Translations under genes and position numbers: made by a program
Notes under the pieces: model-generated
Seen by the model: only the letters and a program-made list of their open reading frames with translations
What the model was told of the DNA's origin: nothing
Database searches by the model: none
In this document: one piece after another, positions 8,874-17,060 of the stretch
Layout of the letters: every line of letters begins with the position of its first letter
Numbering within the stretch: position 1 is the stretch's first letter
From: Helicobacter pylori
GTDB lineage: Bacteria; Campylobacterota; Campylobacteria; Campylobacterales; Helicobacteraceae
Direction: 5' to 3'
NCBI RefSeq assembly: GCF_001653455.1
Contig: NZ_CP011486.1
Location: forward strand, 124,001-188,000
Length of the DNA: 64,000 nucleotides

Positions 8874-9737
8874 ATGAAGAAATCTGTTATAGTAGGTGCT
8901 ATCTCTCTAGCAATGACAAGCTTATTGTCAGCAGAGACCCCCAAGAAGCAAGAAAGCGCTATTAAGACTAGCCCTACCAAAAAAGGTGAAAGAAATGCTG
9001 CTTTTATAGGGATTGATTACCAATTAGGTATGCTTAGCACGACCGCTCAAAATTGTTCCCATGGGAATTGTAATGGTAATCAAAGTGGGGCTTATGGCTC
9101 TAACACGCCTAACATGCCCACAGCAAGCAATCCAACAGGAGGGCTTACCCATGGCGCTCTAGGGACTCGTGGGTATAAGGGCTTAAGCAACCAACAATAC
9201 GCTATCAATGGTTTTGGTTTTGTTGTAGGGTATAAGCATTTTTTTAAGAAATCCCCGCAATTTGGAATGCGTTATTACGGGTTCTTTGATTTTGCAAGCT
9301 CTTATTATAAGTATTACACTTATAATGACTATGGCATGCGAGACGCTCGCAAGGGTTCTCAAAGTTTCATGTTTGGCTATGGTGCAGGCACAGATGTGTT
9401 GTTTAACCCAGCTATTTTCAATCGTGAGAACTTGCATTTTGGGTTTTTCGTTGGCGTTGCGATTGGCGGCACTTCTTGGGGCCCAACAAACTATTATTTT
9501 AAGGACTTAGCTGAAGAGTATAGAGGGAGTTTCCACCCGTCAAATTTCCAAGTCTTAGTGAATGGTGGGATTCGCTTAGGCACTAAACACCAAGGTTTTG
9601 AAATTGGCTTGAAAATCCAAACCATTCGCAACAATTACTATACCGCTAGTGCGGACAATGTGCCTGAAGGGGTTACTTATAAATTCACCTTTCACCGCCC
9701 CTATGCCTTTTATTGGCGTTACATTGTAAGCTTCTAG
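8874..9737 (+). CDS. horB: Hor-family outer-membrane protein HorB
   Basis: 287 aa. The Sec signal peptide MKKSVIVGAISLAMTSLLSAE is followed by beta-barrel sequence. Alternating aromatic strands end in PYAFYWRYIVSF, with the terminal Phe needed for BAM recognition. Glycine/aromatic-rich strands include FGFVVGYKHFFKK and GGIRLGTKHQGFEIGLKI, characteristic of the H. pylori Hop/Hor families. AGAAGGAAGGAATAC gives a strong ribosome site. HorB (HP0127) is reported as an adhesion-linked outer-membrane protein. No hypermutable repeat tract is seen in its promoter or signal sequence, unlike several hop genes. Confidence 0.85.
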   Translation: MKKSVIVGAISLAMTSLLSAETPKKQESAIKTSPTKKGERNAAFIGIDYQLGMLSTTAQNCSHGNCNGNQSGAYGSNTPNMPTASNPTGGLTHGALGTRGYKGLSNQQYAINGFGFVVGYKHFFKKSPQFGMRYYGFFDFASSYYKYYTYNDYGMRDARKGSQSFMFGYGAGTDVLFNPAIFNRENLHFGFFVGVAIGGTSWGPTNYYFKDLAEEYRGSFHPSNFQVLVNGGIRLGTKHQGFEIGLKIQTIRNNYYTASADNVPEGVTYKFTFHRPYAFYWRYIVSF

Positions 9738-9768
9738 GATATTGTAGGGTTAATCTTATGGGGGGTAT

Positions 9769-9799
9769 AGAGAAGGGCTTTTGCTCTTTATAACCTTTT
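9769..9799 (+). terminator. Probable terminator after horB
   Basis: GAAGGGC (9772-9778) folds over TTTT onto GCTCTTT (9783-9789), 7 pairs including wobbles, followed by ATAACCTTTTG. Weak but placed 35 nt after the horB stop. Confidence 0.4.
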
Positions 9800-9852
9800 G
9801 TAACTTTCTTTTTTTACACCAAAGCCGTTATTTAAAACATTATCACAAAAGC

Positions 9853-9948
9853 ATGGCATCAGTCGTTGCGAGCAACTTGTCTCATCAACAAACAGCAAAG
9901 ATTTTTAAAATCAAACAACAAAAGAGTTTGATTGCCATCAAGCGATAG
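9853..9948 (+). CDS. Doubtful 31-aa ORF (HP0128 position)
   Basis: ATG frame encoding MASVVASNLSHQQTAKIFKI and then a short basic end (LIAIKR). No convincing ribosome site precedes it and its 3' end runs into the dispersed repeat (CATCAAGCGATAG). A small gene was annotated near here in 26695 as I recall. The basic amphipathic C-terminus is loosely reminiscent of small toxin peptides but I see no antisense partner. Likely spurious. Confidence 0.25.
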   Translation: MASVVASNLSHQQTAKIFKIKQQKSLIAIKR

Positions 9949-10015
9949 TTTTTACCCCATTTTTAAAAAAATAAAGAATATTAATAAAGCCTATCAATAT
10001 TTGATAAGAATAAGG
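9930..10015 (+). repeat. Dispersed intergenic repeat, partial copy (R0)
   Basis: Contains the core CATCAAGCGATA and, farther on, ATTAATAAAGCCTATCAATATTTGATAAG, resembling the tail of the copy at 17239-17462 (GAATAAGGCTTTTCAATATTTGAAAAG). The hairpin A and G/C-run modules are absent, so this copy is degraded or only distantly related. Confidence 0.35.
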
Positions 10016-10089
10016 AATATAAGTTATTTTTAATTGAGTAAATGGTAAAATCTCTGCGATTTCATTATTTTTTGAATTGGGAGTATTTG

Positions 10090-10521
10090 ATGAAAAAATT
10101 AGTGTTTTCTTTATTGTTTGCAGGGACTTTTTTTGGGGCTTTTTTGAATGCGAGCGATTTTAAGAGCATGGACAATAAGCAGCTATTAGAGCAAGCCGGG
10201 AAAGTCGCTCCTAGCGAAGTTCCTGAGTTTCGTGCAGAAGTCAATAAGCGATTAGAAGCGATGAAAGAAGAAGAGCGTCAAAAATATAAAGCGGATTTTA
10301 AAAAAGCGATGGATAAGAATTTAGCTTCTTTAAGCCAAGAAGATCGCAACAAGCGTAAAAAAGAGATCCTTGAAGTGATTGCTAACAAAAAGAAAACAAT
10401 GACCATGAAAGAATATCGTGAAGAGGGGTTGGATTTGCATGATTGTGCATGTGAAGGTCCTTTTCATGATCATGAAAAAAAGGGGAAAAAAGGGAAAAAA
10501 CCAAGCCATCATAAGCATTAA
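10090..10521 (+). CDS. Exported DUF1104-like protein with His/Cys-rich tail
   Basis: 143 aa from the ATG at 10090, which has GGGAG 7 nt upstream; an in-frame ATG at 10042 lacks a site and would bury the signal peptide. The signal peptide is MKKLVFSLLFAGTFFGAFLNAS. The mature part is a helical, charged domain (LLEQAGKVAPSEVPEFRAEVNKR..., Lys/Glu-rich), as in the DUF1104 family of epsilonproteobacteria. The end is unusual: HDCACEGPFHDHEKK...PSHHKH, with seven His and two Cys in about 27 residues, suggesting metal binding. Periplasmic or secreted is inferred. Counterpart HP0129; function unknown. Confidence 0.75.
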   Translation: MKKLVFSLLFAGTFFGAFLNASDFKSMDNKQLLEQAGKVAPSEVPEFRAEVNKRLEAMKEEERQKYKADFKKAMDKNLASLSQEDRNKRKKEILEVIANKKKTMTMKEYREEGLDLHDCACEGPFHDHEKKGKKGKKPSHHKH

Positions 10522-10763
10522 CGCTTAGGGTGTGCTGACTTGAATGTTTGTTGGTTTTTTGCACTGATTAGGGCTTAAAGTTTTTGGGGTGTTTGTATTT
10601 TTTTAATATTTATAGTATCATACTCAAACAGCAAAGACCCTTTGAAAGTCTGTATTTTAAGATGACCAAAACGGCTTGAATTTTAAGTGGATTTTTTAAA
10701 AAAGAGGTTTTAATGAATAGCAGTATTTATTTTTGTTGCGATTATATATATTAGGAGTTTGGT

Positions 10764-11627
10764 GTGAAGCGAATTTTATTTTTATTAGTAGCTACGACTT
10801 TTTTGTTGAGAGCAGAAACGGCTTCTGCCACTATTAACACTACAGTTGATCCCAATGTGATGTTTTCTGAAGGCTCTACGGGGAATGTGAAAAAAGACCG
10901 CAAGAGGGTTTTAAAGAGTATGGTTAATTTGGAAAAAGAGCGCGTGAAGAATTTTAACCAGTATTCTGAAACCAAGATGAGTAAGGGCGACTTGTCGGCT
11001 TTTGGAGCTTTTTTTAAGGGGAGTTTGGAAAGTTGTGTGGAGCAAAAGGTCTGTTATTATGAGCATAAAGATGGCAAAGTGTCTTTTGTGGTGAATGACA
11101 GAGAGAAATTTTATAAGCATGTGCTTAAAGACCTAGGGACAGAGCTTTCACTCCCTTTGTTTAACTGGCTTTACAAAGGCTCAGATTTTGGGGCTTTGCA
11201 TGAGCAGTTTGGGGACATGTATGATGGGTATATCAAATATTTGATCAGCATGGTTAGGATAAGCCAAAAAGAAAAGGCTAAAAAAGTGGATGCAGTCGTT
11301 CTTAAGAAAATGGAAGAACAAGCTGAGAAAGACACTAAGGCAGCCTTTCAAAAGAGGAGCAGTGGAGAGCTTGAAAGCCATACCGATAGCCCTGAATTTA
11401 TAAGCTCTTCTAAGAAAACGGATCTTTCTAACACGGATACGGCTCAAACTCCTATAGAGGGTGCTAGCGCGTCTAAAGAGGTCGCTTCAAAAGAGCTAGA
11501 GACTTCTTCAAAAAAGCAAAAAAAGCCCAAGAAAAAACGCCGCCTTTCAAAGAAAGAAAGGCAACAACAAGCCATGCAACAAGAATTTGAAAAGCAAATT
11601 AGCAACTCTAGCGAGCCTGAAAAATAA
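10764..11627 (+). CDS. Exported hypothetical protein, Lys-rich C-terminus
   Basis: 287 aa, GTG start 8 nt after TTAGGAG. The signal peptide is MKRILFLLVATTFLLRAETASA. It has a folded middle part (about residues 40-170) with two close cysteines (SCVEQKVCYY), then a low-complexity Ser/Lys/Glu tail ending in KKQKKPKKKRRLSKKERQQQ, a strongly basic patch. I recognise no domain. Position matches HP0130. Transcribed alone, ended by the hairpin at 11718. Envelope location is inferred from the signal sequence only. Confidence 0.75.
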   Translation: MKRILFLLVATTFLLRAETASATINTTVDPNVMFSEGSTGNVKKDRKRVLKSMVNLEKERVKNFNQYSETKMSKGDLSAFGAFFKGSLESCVEQKVCYYEHKDGKVSFVVNDREKFYKHVLKDLGTELSLPLFNWLYKGSDFGALHEQFGDMYDGYIKYLISMVRISQKEKAKKVDAVVLKKMEEQAEKDTKAAFQKRSSGELESHTDSPEFISSSKKTDLSNTDTAQTPIEGASASKEVASKELETSSKKQKKPKKKRRLSKKERQQQAMQQEFEKQISNSSEPEK

Positions 11628-11717
11628 TTAGCTTGCCTTTTTGAGTAGGGGGCTAGATAAGTCTCTTAGGTGCTTCTTTTACTAGGCTTTTAATCGCTTT
11701 TCATCGTTAAAATCTCT

Positions 11718-11742
11718 GTCCTACTTTTAGGACTATCTTTTT
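11718..11742 (+). terminator. Terminator of the 10764-11627 gene
   Basis: GTCCTA (11718-11723), loop CTTT, TAGGAC (11728-11733), then TATCTTTTT: a perfect 6-bp stem with a U-rich tail, 90 nt after the stop codon. Confidence 0.6.
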
Positions 11743-11997
11743 AAAACCACCACTTTTTTAAATTTTAAGCTTTTTAGCTCTTTTGGCACTAACGATTAGC
11801 TTAAGGTTTTGTTGTGCAAAAATCTTTGAATATAAGATTGATAAAATTAAAAATAATCTCCTTTTAAAATTTTTTAGCAGAAACCCCAATCGTCTTTAGC
11901 GGTTAAGAATGAATGCTACTAATTCATAGTAATATCCCCATTCGTATCTAAGAAGCATGCAAAATTACGCCTTTGGAGATATGATGCGTGAAGAGGA

Positions 11998-12231
11998 ATG
12001 CGTTGGAGTTTAAACTCTGTAAAATCCCTACTAAAAATCCCTACTATTAGGAACACAGAGCAAGAAACTCTCCCTACGGGCAACATCAGCCTAAAAAACC
12101 CAAGCGTTTTTAGCGGTTGGGCATTTCAAGACATTCCAACGCATTTTGTGTGGAAGCGTGTAAAATATTTCAATGGAATATTGGTAACAAAATCCAAAAA
12201 TGCTCAAAGGTATTTTTTAAAGATTAAATAA
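11998..12231 (+). CDS. Doubtful ORF, possibly a relic (77 aa)
   Basis: An ATG frame encoding MRWSLNSVKSLLKIPTIRNT... with no ribosome site at a usable distance. Its last 11 codons lie in the hairpin of dispersed repeat copy R1 and the middle contains an out-of-frame tandem repeat. No domain recognised. It may be what was annotated as HP0131 in 26695, but I would not trust it as a gene. Confidence 0.2.
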   Translation: MRWSLNSVKSLLKIPTIRNTEQETLPTGNISLKNPSVFSGWAFQDIPTHFVWKRVKYFNGILVTKSKNAQRYFLKIK

Positions 12232-12276
12232 TAGATAGCTTGCATAATCAAGCGATAATTCCTTGCAATTGGTTAG
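12193..12276 (+). repeat. Dispersed intergenic repeat, copy R1 (truncated)
   Basis: Hairpin A (AAAATGCTCAAAGGTATTTT, 12197-12216), then GCTTGCATAATCAAGC (hairpin B) and the core AAGCGATAATTCCTTGCAATTGG. It stops before the G/C-run module; the complete neighbour R2 begins 62 bp later. Confidence 0.65.
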
Positions 12277-12337
12277 TTTGTATGAAAGCGTATAAATTTT
12301 TTTGGCTCTGTTTTCATTGGATATTGATTATAAAATT

Positions 12338-12495
12338 TAAAAATGCCTTTGAGTATTTTTCACATTTAAAAGATAAAAGATCTTGACGCTAGTCAAGCGA
12401 TAATTTCTTGCAATTGGAGGTTAGGGGGATTTAAAAAAAGGGGTTGTGGAGGAATCATTTCAAAATACCCCTATCCCCTTATAAGCTTTTAAATC
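12338..12495 (+). repeat. Dispersed intergenic repeat, copy R2 (complete)
   Basis: Hairpin A (AAAATGCC...AGTATTTT), hairpin B CTTGAC-GCTA-GTCAAG (perfect, 12382-12397), the core AAGCGATAATTTCTTGCAATTGG, then TTAGGGGG, GGGGTTGTGGAGGAATCATTTCAAAATA and CCCCTATCCCCTTA. The last C-runs are complementary to the earlier G-runs, so the 3' half can fold back. Confidence 0.7.
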
Positions 12496-12674
12496 AACTT
12501 AAGGAAATGATTTTTACTATAAAATGGAATTTAAAAACGATGGAATAAAGTTTTAAAACCCTATTTTTTAAAAATTTTTTAAGAATATCAAAATTGGATA
12601 AGGCTTATTTTTGATAAAAACAAACCTTTTTTCTTTAGAAACTTAAGCCTCTAAATTTAAAGTTGTCTTAACCC

Positions 12675-14042
12675 TCAACATTCTAGCGTTTTGGCTAATC
12701 CCCCTAACGAAGTCTCTTTGTATTTTTCATTCATGTCTTTCCCGGTCGCATACATCGTAGCGATCACTTCATCCAGGCTCACTTTAGGCTTGTATGCATC
12801 TTCTAACGCTAATTTAGAAGCGCTGATCGCTTTAATCGCCCCTAAAACATTGCGTTCAATGCAAGGGATTTGCACCAAGCCCCCCACCGGATCGCATGTC
12901 AATCCCAAGTGGTGTTCCATAGCGATTTCACTAGCCATTAAAACCTGTTTCATCGTGGCTTGATACAAATAGGCTAACCCCCCTGCAGCCATAGAGCTTG
13001 CCACGCCAATTTCAGCCTGACACCCCGCTTCTGCACCACTCAAGGAAGCGTTTTTCTTATAAAGATAGCCAATCGCTGCGCTAATGAGCAAAAAATCATT
13101 GATAGACTTTTGCGATAAATTTTCAAACAAATGGTCTTTAGCGTATAAAAGCACGCTTGGCACCACCGCGCACGCCCCGTTAGTAGGGGCGGTTACCACC
13201 TTACCCCCACTAGCGTTTTCTTCAGCAATGGCGCGAGCGTAAAGCGAAATGTAATCAATCAAAGCTAAGGGGTCATTCCCCTTTTTGGGGTGTTTTTCTA
13301 AGCGCGTTTTAATGCTTGGGGCTAATCGTGTTACTTTCAAAAAACCAGGAAGATATACTTCTTTAGAATTGGCCCCATTATAATAGCATTCAAGCATCGC
13401 ATGATAAATTTTAGTCATCGTTGCATCAGGGTGGTTTTTGAGGGCGTTTTCTCTCAAACGCACGATTTCAGCAATGGTTTTTTGGTGTTTTTGGCACAAT
13501 TCTAGCAATTCTTTAGCGCTTGAAAAATCATAAGCAACGCTTTCGTTTTCATTCTCTTTGGCCAAGTTGTCTAATTCTTTTTCAGTATAGACAAACCCTC
13601 CGCCAACAGAATAGTAGGTCTCTTCTTTTAAAACCTCATTTTTAGCGTTAAAAGCTTTTAAAATAAGGGCGTTTTGGTGTCTGGCTAAAGGCTTGTTGTC
13701 AAAAATCAAATCTTTAGAATAATCAAAAGGGATATGATGCTGGTTAGCGAGTTTTAAGACCTTGTTTTCAAATACTTCATGCAACAAGGCTTTTTTGGTT
13801 GTTGTATCCAACTCGTTAGCGTAAATACCATGCAAGCCAATCAAAACCGCCTCATCGCTCAAATGCCCTTTACCGGTCAAGGCTAATGAGCCATGCAGGG
13901 TGATTTGAACGCGTTCAACTTGCTTTAAAACACCTTTTAACAACCCGCAAAACCTCGCCCCCGCTTCCATAGGCCCTATGGTGTGTGAAGAGCTAGGCCC
14001 AACGCCGATTTTAAAAATGGATAAAATAGAAAAACTAGCCAT
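12675..14042 (-). CDS. sdaA: L-serine dehydratase (Fe-S, single chain)
   Basis: 455 aa. Converts L-serine to pyruvate and ammonia in the cytosol. The N-terminal part begins SILSIFKIGVGPSSSHTIGPMEAG, the family hallmark. The C-terminal catalytic part has TAPTNGACAVVPSVL, GAEAGCQAEIGVASSMAAGG and LTCDPVGGLVQIPCIERN, whose cysteines ligate the [4Fe-4S] cluster. It starts in the TAATG overlap with the end of sdaC, so translation is coupled. Serine catabolism is an energy source for H. pylori, and sdaA has been linked to colonisation. Counterpart HP0132. Confidence 0.95.
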   Translation of the reverse strand: MASFSILSIFKIGVGPSSSHTIGPMEAGARFCGLLKGVLKQVERVQITLHGSLALTGKGHLSDEAVLIGLHGIYANELDTTTKKALLHEVFENKVLKLANQHHIPFDYSKDLIFDNKPLARHQNALILKAFNAKNEVLKEETYYSVGGGFVYTEKELDNLAKENENESVAYDFSSAKELLELCQKHQKTIAEIVRLRENALKNHPDATMTKIYHAMLECYYNGANSKEVYLPGFLKVTRLAPSIKTRLEKHPKKGNDPLALIDYISLYARAIAEENASGGKVVTAPTNGACAVVPSVLLYAKDHLFENLSQKSINDFLLISAAIGYLYKKNASLSGAEAGCQAEIGVASSMAAGGLAYLYQATMKQVLMASEIAMEHHLGLTCDPVGGLVQIPCIERNVLGAIKAISASKLALEDAYKPKVSLDEVIATMYATGKDMNEKYKETSLGGLAKTLEC

Positions 14043-15283
14043 TAGAACAATCCTAAAAACACGCTCAAAGCCGTTAAACTCCCAAAGACAAACACAAAAA
14101 TATCCACTTTGAAATTTCTAAAACGCTTCAAACTAGAAACGCTATAAAAAGCTACCATAGGCATCACAAAAAGAATGAGCGCGATAATGGGGCCGCCTAA
14201 ATTTTCAATAAAATCCAGGATATTAGGGTTAATATAAGCCACAAGCGTGATGCTAAGCCATAAAAAAATCGTTACGCTCACGCTCAAGGTTTTAGAAGCC
14301 TTTTTCAATTTTAAACTTTGGATAATAATGCCTTCTAAACCCTCTTTAGCCCCATAATAATGCCCAAAAAAAGATGAAAAAATCGCTAAAAAAGCCACCA
14401 CAGGCCCTGCATAGTTGATTAAGGGGTTGTTTAAGGTGTTAGCGAAATAGCTTAAAATGGGGATATTTTGTTCCCTTGCTTTCATGAAATCATCAGCATT
14501 CAAGCACATGACGCAAGAAAACACAAAAAACATCACAAACCCTAACAGCATGAGCGATGTCCCTAATTCAATTTGATTGAGTTTATACTCTTTGAAAGCG
14601 CCGTATTCTTTTTCCACATTTTGAGTGAAAGTGGAAATAATGGGGCTATGGTTGAACGAAAACACAAGCACCGGTAAGGTTAGCCAAATAGCCAACACAA
14701 ATTCTTTAAAACTCGGCATGATAAAAAGGTTATTAACTTGCCAATAGGGGATAAGATACACAGAAAAAAGCAATAAAATCAAGCATAAAGGATACACCAA
14801 GGCGTTGCAAATGCGCGTTACAATCGTGGCGTTAAAAACCATTACCAACATCATTAAAGAAACTAAAATGACAGCCAATAATCCCCGATGGAAAGGCGCT
14901 AAATGCAATTGATTGGTAAAAAAATGATCAAACACATTCGTGATGCCCACCCCATAAGCCAAGCAAATAGGATAAATTGCAAAGAAATAAAGCAAAGTGA
15001 TAAGAAAGCCCCATTGAGCGCCAAAATGCGAGCGAACGACCATGGTAATGTCTTCTTTATCTTTAGATCCTATAAAATAAGCTAAAGCTCTATGCCCTAG
15101 ATAAGTCAAAGGGAAAATGATCGCGCTCATCACCACAATAGCCCATATCCCATGCCCACCGGCTCTAATAGGCAAAAATAAAATCCCAGCCCCCACCGCC
15201 GTGCCAAATAAGGACGCCATCCAACGCAAATCAAACAAATTGAGTTTTTTAGGATCTTTTGGAACCGCTTTTTCTTGTGTCAT
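14042..15283 (-). CDS. sdaC: Serine transporter (SdaC/HAAAP family)
   Basis: 413 aa inner-membrane transporter with about 11 hydrophobic segments. It begins LRWMASLFGTAVGAGILFLPIRAGGHG, the first-helix signature of the HAAAP amino-acid/proton symporters. The match to SdaC and the coupling to sdaA (1-nt overlap) indicate serine uptake. A -10-like TACAAT (minus strand, 15329-15324) and a perfect inverted repeat (15329-15349) lie upstream. Counterpart HP0133. Confidence 0.9.
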   Translation of the reverse strand: MTQEKAVPKDPKKLNLFDLRWMASLFGTAVGAGILFLPIRAGGHGIWAIVVMSAIIFPLTYLGHRALAYFIGSKDKEDITMVVRSHFGAQWGFLITLLYFFAIYPICLAYGVGITNVFDHFFTNQLHLAPFHRGLLAVILVSLMMLVMVFNATIVTRICNALVYPLCLILLLFSVYLIPYWQVNNLFIMPSFKEFVLAIWLTLPVLVFSFNHSPIISTFTQNVEKEYGAFKEYKLNQIELGTSLMLLGFVMFFVFSCVMCLNADDFMKAREQNIPILSYFANTLNNPLINYAGPVVAFLAIFSSFFGHYYGAKEGLEGIIIQSLKLKKASKTLSVSVTIFLWLSITLVAYINPNILDFIENLGGPIIALILFVMPMVAFYSVSSLKRFRNFKVDIFVFVFGSLTALSVFLGLF

Positions 15284-15323
15284 GCTATTAAACCGCCCTT
15301 TTATATTTTTGAAGAGTTCGTTT

Positions 15324-15349
15324 ATTGTATCATAAAGCCCTTTTATGAT
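15324..15349 (-). promoter_or_regulatory. sdaC promoter with perfect inverted repeat (operator candidate)
   Basis: The minus-strand -10 TACAAT is at 15329-15324. Abutting it is ATCATAAA (15329-15336), spacer GCCCT, TTTATGAT (15342-15349): 8 bp, no mismatch, with the outermost base shared with the -10. No gene reads into it from the left on the plus strand, so a terminator role is unlikely. It is more consistent with a dimeric repressor site controlling serine use; the regulator is unknown. Confidence 0.5.
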
Positions 15350-15430
15350 TAGGGTTTTTTGAGATTAAAGGGTAATTTGAATGCGTGTTTATTCTCTTAA
15401 AGTCTATAATTCAATCCATGCCTTTCAAGC

Positions 15431-15436
15431 TATAAT
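15431..15436 (+). promoter_or_regulatory. -10 element of aroF
   Basis: Perfect TATAAT, 36 nt before the aroF start codon, in the divergent region with sdaC. Confidence 0.65.
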
Positions 15437-15471
15437 AGCAATTAAAAAAGATTAATAGAAGGATTATAAAA

Positions 15472-16821
15472 ATGTCAAACACAACTTGGTCGCCAACTTC
15501 ATGGCATTCTTTTAAGATAGAGCAACACCCCACTTATAAGGATCAAAAAGAGTTAGAGAGAGTCAAAAAAGAATTGAGCTCTTACCCTCCTTTAGTGTTT
15601 GCTGGTGAAGCGAGAAACTTGCAAGAACGCCTAGCCCAAGTGATTGATAATAAGGCGTTTTTGTTGCAAGGGGGCGATTGCGCGGAGTCGTTTTCTCAAT
15701 TTAGTGCTAACAGGATCAGAGACATGTTCAAAGTGATGATGCAAATGGCGATTGTTCTCACTTTTGCTGGCTCTATACCGATCGTGAAAGTGGGGCGCAT
15801 TGCCGGGCAGTTTGCCAAACCGCGCTCCAATGCGACTGAAATCTTAGATGATGAAGAAGTGCTAAGCTATAGAGGGGATATTATCAATGGGATTCCCAAA
15901 AAAGAAAGAGAGCCAAAGGCTGAAAGAATGCTTAAAGCCTACCATCAAAGCGTGGCGACTTTAAATTTGATTAGGGCTTTTGCTCAAGGCGGGTTAGCCA
16001 ATTTGGAGCAAGTGCATCGTTTCAATTTGGATTTTGTCAAAAACAACGACTTTGGGCAAAAATACCAGCAAATCGCTGACCGGATCACGCAAGCTTTAGG
16101 GTTTATGCAAGCATGCGGGGTGGAAATAGAGCGAACGCCTATCCTTAGGGAAGTGGAATTTTACACCAGCCACGAAGCGTTACTGCTCCATTATGAAGAG
16201 CCTTTGGTGCGTAAGGATAGTTTGACTAACCAGTTTTATGATTGCTCTGCGCACATGCTGTGGATTGGCGAAAGGACAAGAGATCCTAAAGGCGCTCATG
16301 TGGAGTTTTTAAGGGGGGTTTGCAACCCTATTGGCGTGAAAATCGGGCCTAATGCGAGCGTGAGCGAAGTGCTAGAATTGTGCGATGTTTTAAACCCGCA
16401 CAACATTAAGGGGCGTTTGAATTTGATCGTGCGCATGGGTTCTAAGGTGATTAAAGAGCGTTTGCCTAAACTTTTACAAGGGGTGTTGAAAGAAAAACGC
16501 CATATCTTATGGAGCATTGATCCCATGCATGGCAACACGGTGAAAACCAATTCAGGGGTTAAAACAAGGGCTTTTGATTGCGTGTTAGATGAGGTGAAAA
16601 GCTTTTTTGAAATCCATAGGGCTGAAGGGAGTTTGGCTTCAGGGGTTCATCTGGAGATGACAGGTGAGAATGTTACAGAATGTATCGGTGGCTCGCAAGC
16701 GATCACTGAAGAGGGTTTGAGCTGCCATTACTACACGCAATGCGATCCAAGACTAAACGCCACTCAAGCCCTAGAACTCGCTTTTTTGATTGCGGACATG
16801 CTTAAAAAACAACGCGCTTGA
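15472..16821 (+). CDS. aroF: Class II 3-deoxy-D-arabino-heptulosonate 7-phosphate synthase
   Basis: 449 aa, first enzyme of the shikimate pathway (PEP + erythrose 4-phosphate to DAHP). It belongs to the plant-like class II, not the E. coli AroFGH class. Diagnostic stretches are [10 protein letters not shown] (near residue 67, metal-binding Cys), [48 protein letters not shown] and [13 protein letters not shown], ending with [22 protein letters not shown] precedes the ATG. Counterpart HP0134. aroK at 37 kb supplies a later step. Confidence 0.95.
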   Translation: MSNTTWSPTSWHSFKIEQHPTYKDQKELERVKKELSSYPPLVFAGEARNLQERLAQVIDNKAFLLQGGDCAESFSQFSANRIRDMFKVMMQMAIVLTFAGSIPIVKVGRIAGQFAKPRSNATEILDDEEVLSYRGDIINGIPKKEREPKAERMLKAYHQSVATLNLIRAFAQGGLANLEQVHRFNLDFVKNNDFGQKYQQIADRITQALGFMQACGVEIERTPILREVEFYTSHEALLLHYEEPLVRKDSLTNQFYDCSAHMLWIGERTRDPKGAHVEFLRGVCNPIGVKIGPNASVSEVLELCDVLNPHNIKGRLNLIVRMGSKVIKERLPKLLQGVLKEKRHILWSIDPMHGNTVKTNSGVKTRAFDCVLDEVKSFFEIHRAEGSLASGVHLEMTGENVTECIGGSQAITEEGLSCHYYTQCDPRLNATQALELAFLIADMLKKQRA

Positions 16822-16833
16822 AATCAATAAAAA

Positions 16834-16980
16834 AAGCTTGTATTAAGCATAGTCTCTTGCAATGCGATTTTGGGGGTTAAGGGGGTTAGCGTAAAATATT
16901 TCTCTATCCCCTTATGAGTTTAAAATAAAGTTTAAAAAACAAGTTTTTAAGAATTGAATAAGGCTTGTTTGTATTGATTA
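16834..16980 (+). repeat. Dispersed intergenic repeat, copy R3 (lacks hairpin A)
   Basis: Begins just after aroF with GCTTGTATTAAGC, then GTCTCTTGCAATGCG, GGGGGTTAAGGGGGTTAG, ATTTCTCTATCCCCTTATGAG and the tail GAATTGAATAAGGCTTG. The module order is the same as in R2 and R4. CTCTTGCAATGCGAT is shared only with R4, so R3 and R4 form a subgroup flanking the 44-aa lipoprotein gene. Confidence 0.6.
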
Positions 16981-17020
16981 AAACGGATTAAATATTAATC
17001 TTTTTTTAACTCTTTTTCTT

Positions 17021-17026
17021 TATAAT
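17021..17026 (+). promoter_or_regulatory. -10 element of the 44-aa lipoprotein
   Basis: TATAAT, 34 nt before the ATG at 17061, within a very AT-rich stretch (TTTTTTTAAC upstream). Confidence 0.55.
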
Positions 17027-17060
17027 TATTGTTAGCATTTTAATATTCAAAGGATCTTGA

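Larger units (their letters stand above)
9738..10089. other. Intergenic region horB to the DUF1104-like gene
   Basis: Contains a terminator-like hairpin after horB (about 9769-9799), a 31-codon ATG frame (9853-9948), a partial copy of the dispersed repeat (about 9930-10015) and a -10-like TAAAAT at 10046-10051. Otherwise AT-rich and featureless. Confidence 0.5.
11628..12674. other. 1-kb gene-poor region
   Basis: Holds a terminator (11718), a doubtful ORF (11998-12231), a 13-14 bp tandem (AAAATCCCTACT twice, about 12020-12047), two related lines CCAATCGTCTTTAGCGGTT (11885) and CCAAGCGTTTTTAGCGGTT (12101), and two copies of the dispersed repeat (12193-12276, 12338-12495). The tail motif GGATAAGGCTTATTTTTGATAAAA (about 12594) also belongs to the repeat family. 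No convincing intact gene. Confidence 0.6.

Noticed and set aside
10330-10564. Two minus-strand ORFs of about 60 codons opposite the DUF1104-like gene
   Set aside because: They have no ribosome sites and mirror the His/Lys codons of a gene with a signal peptide and good start.
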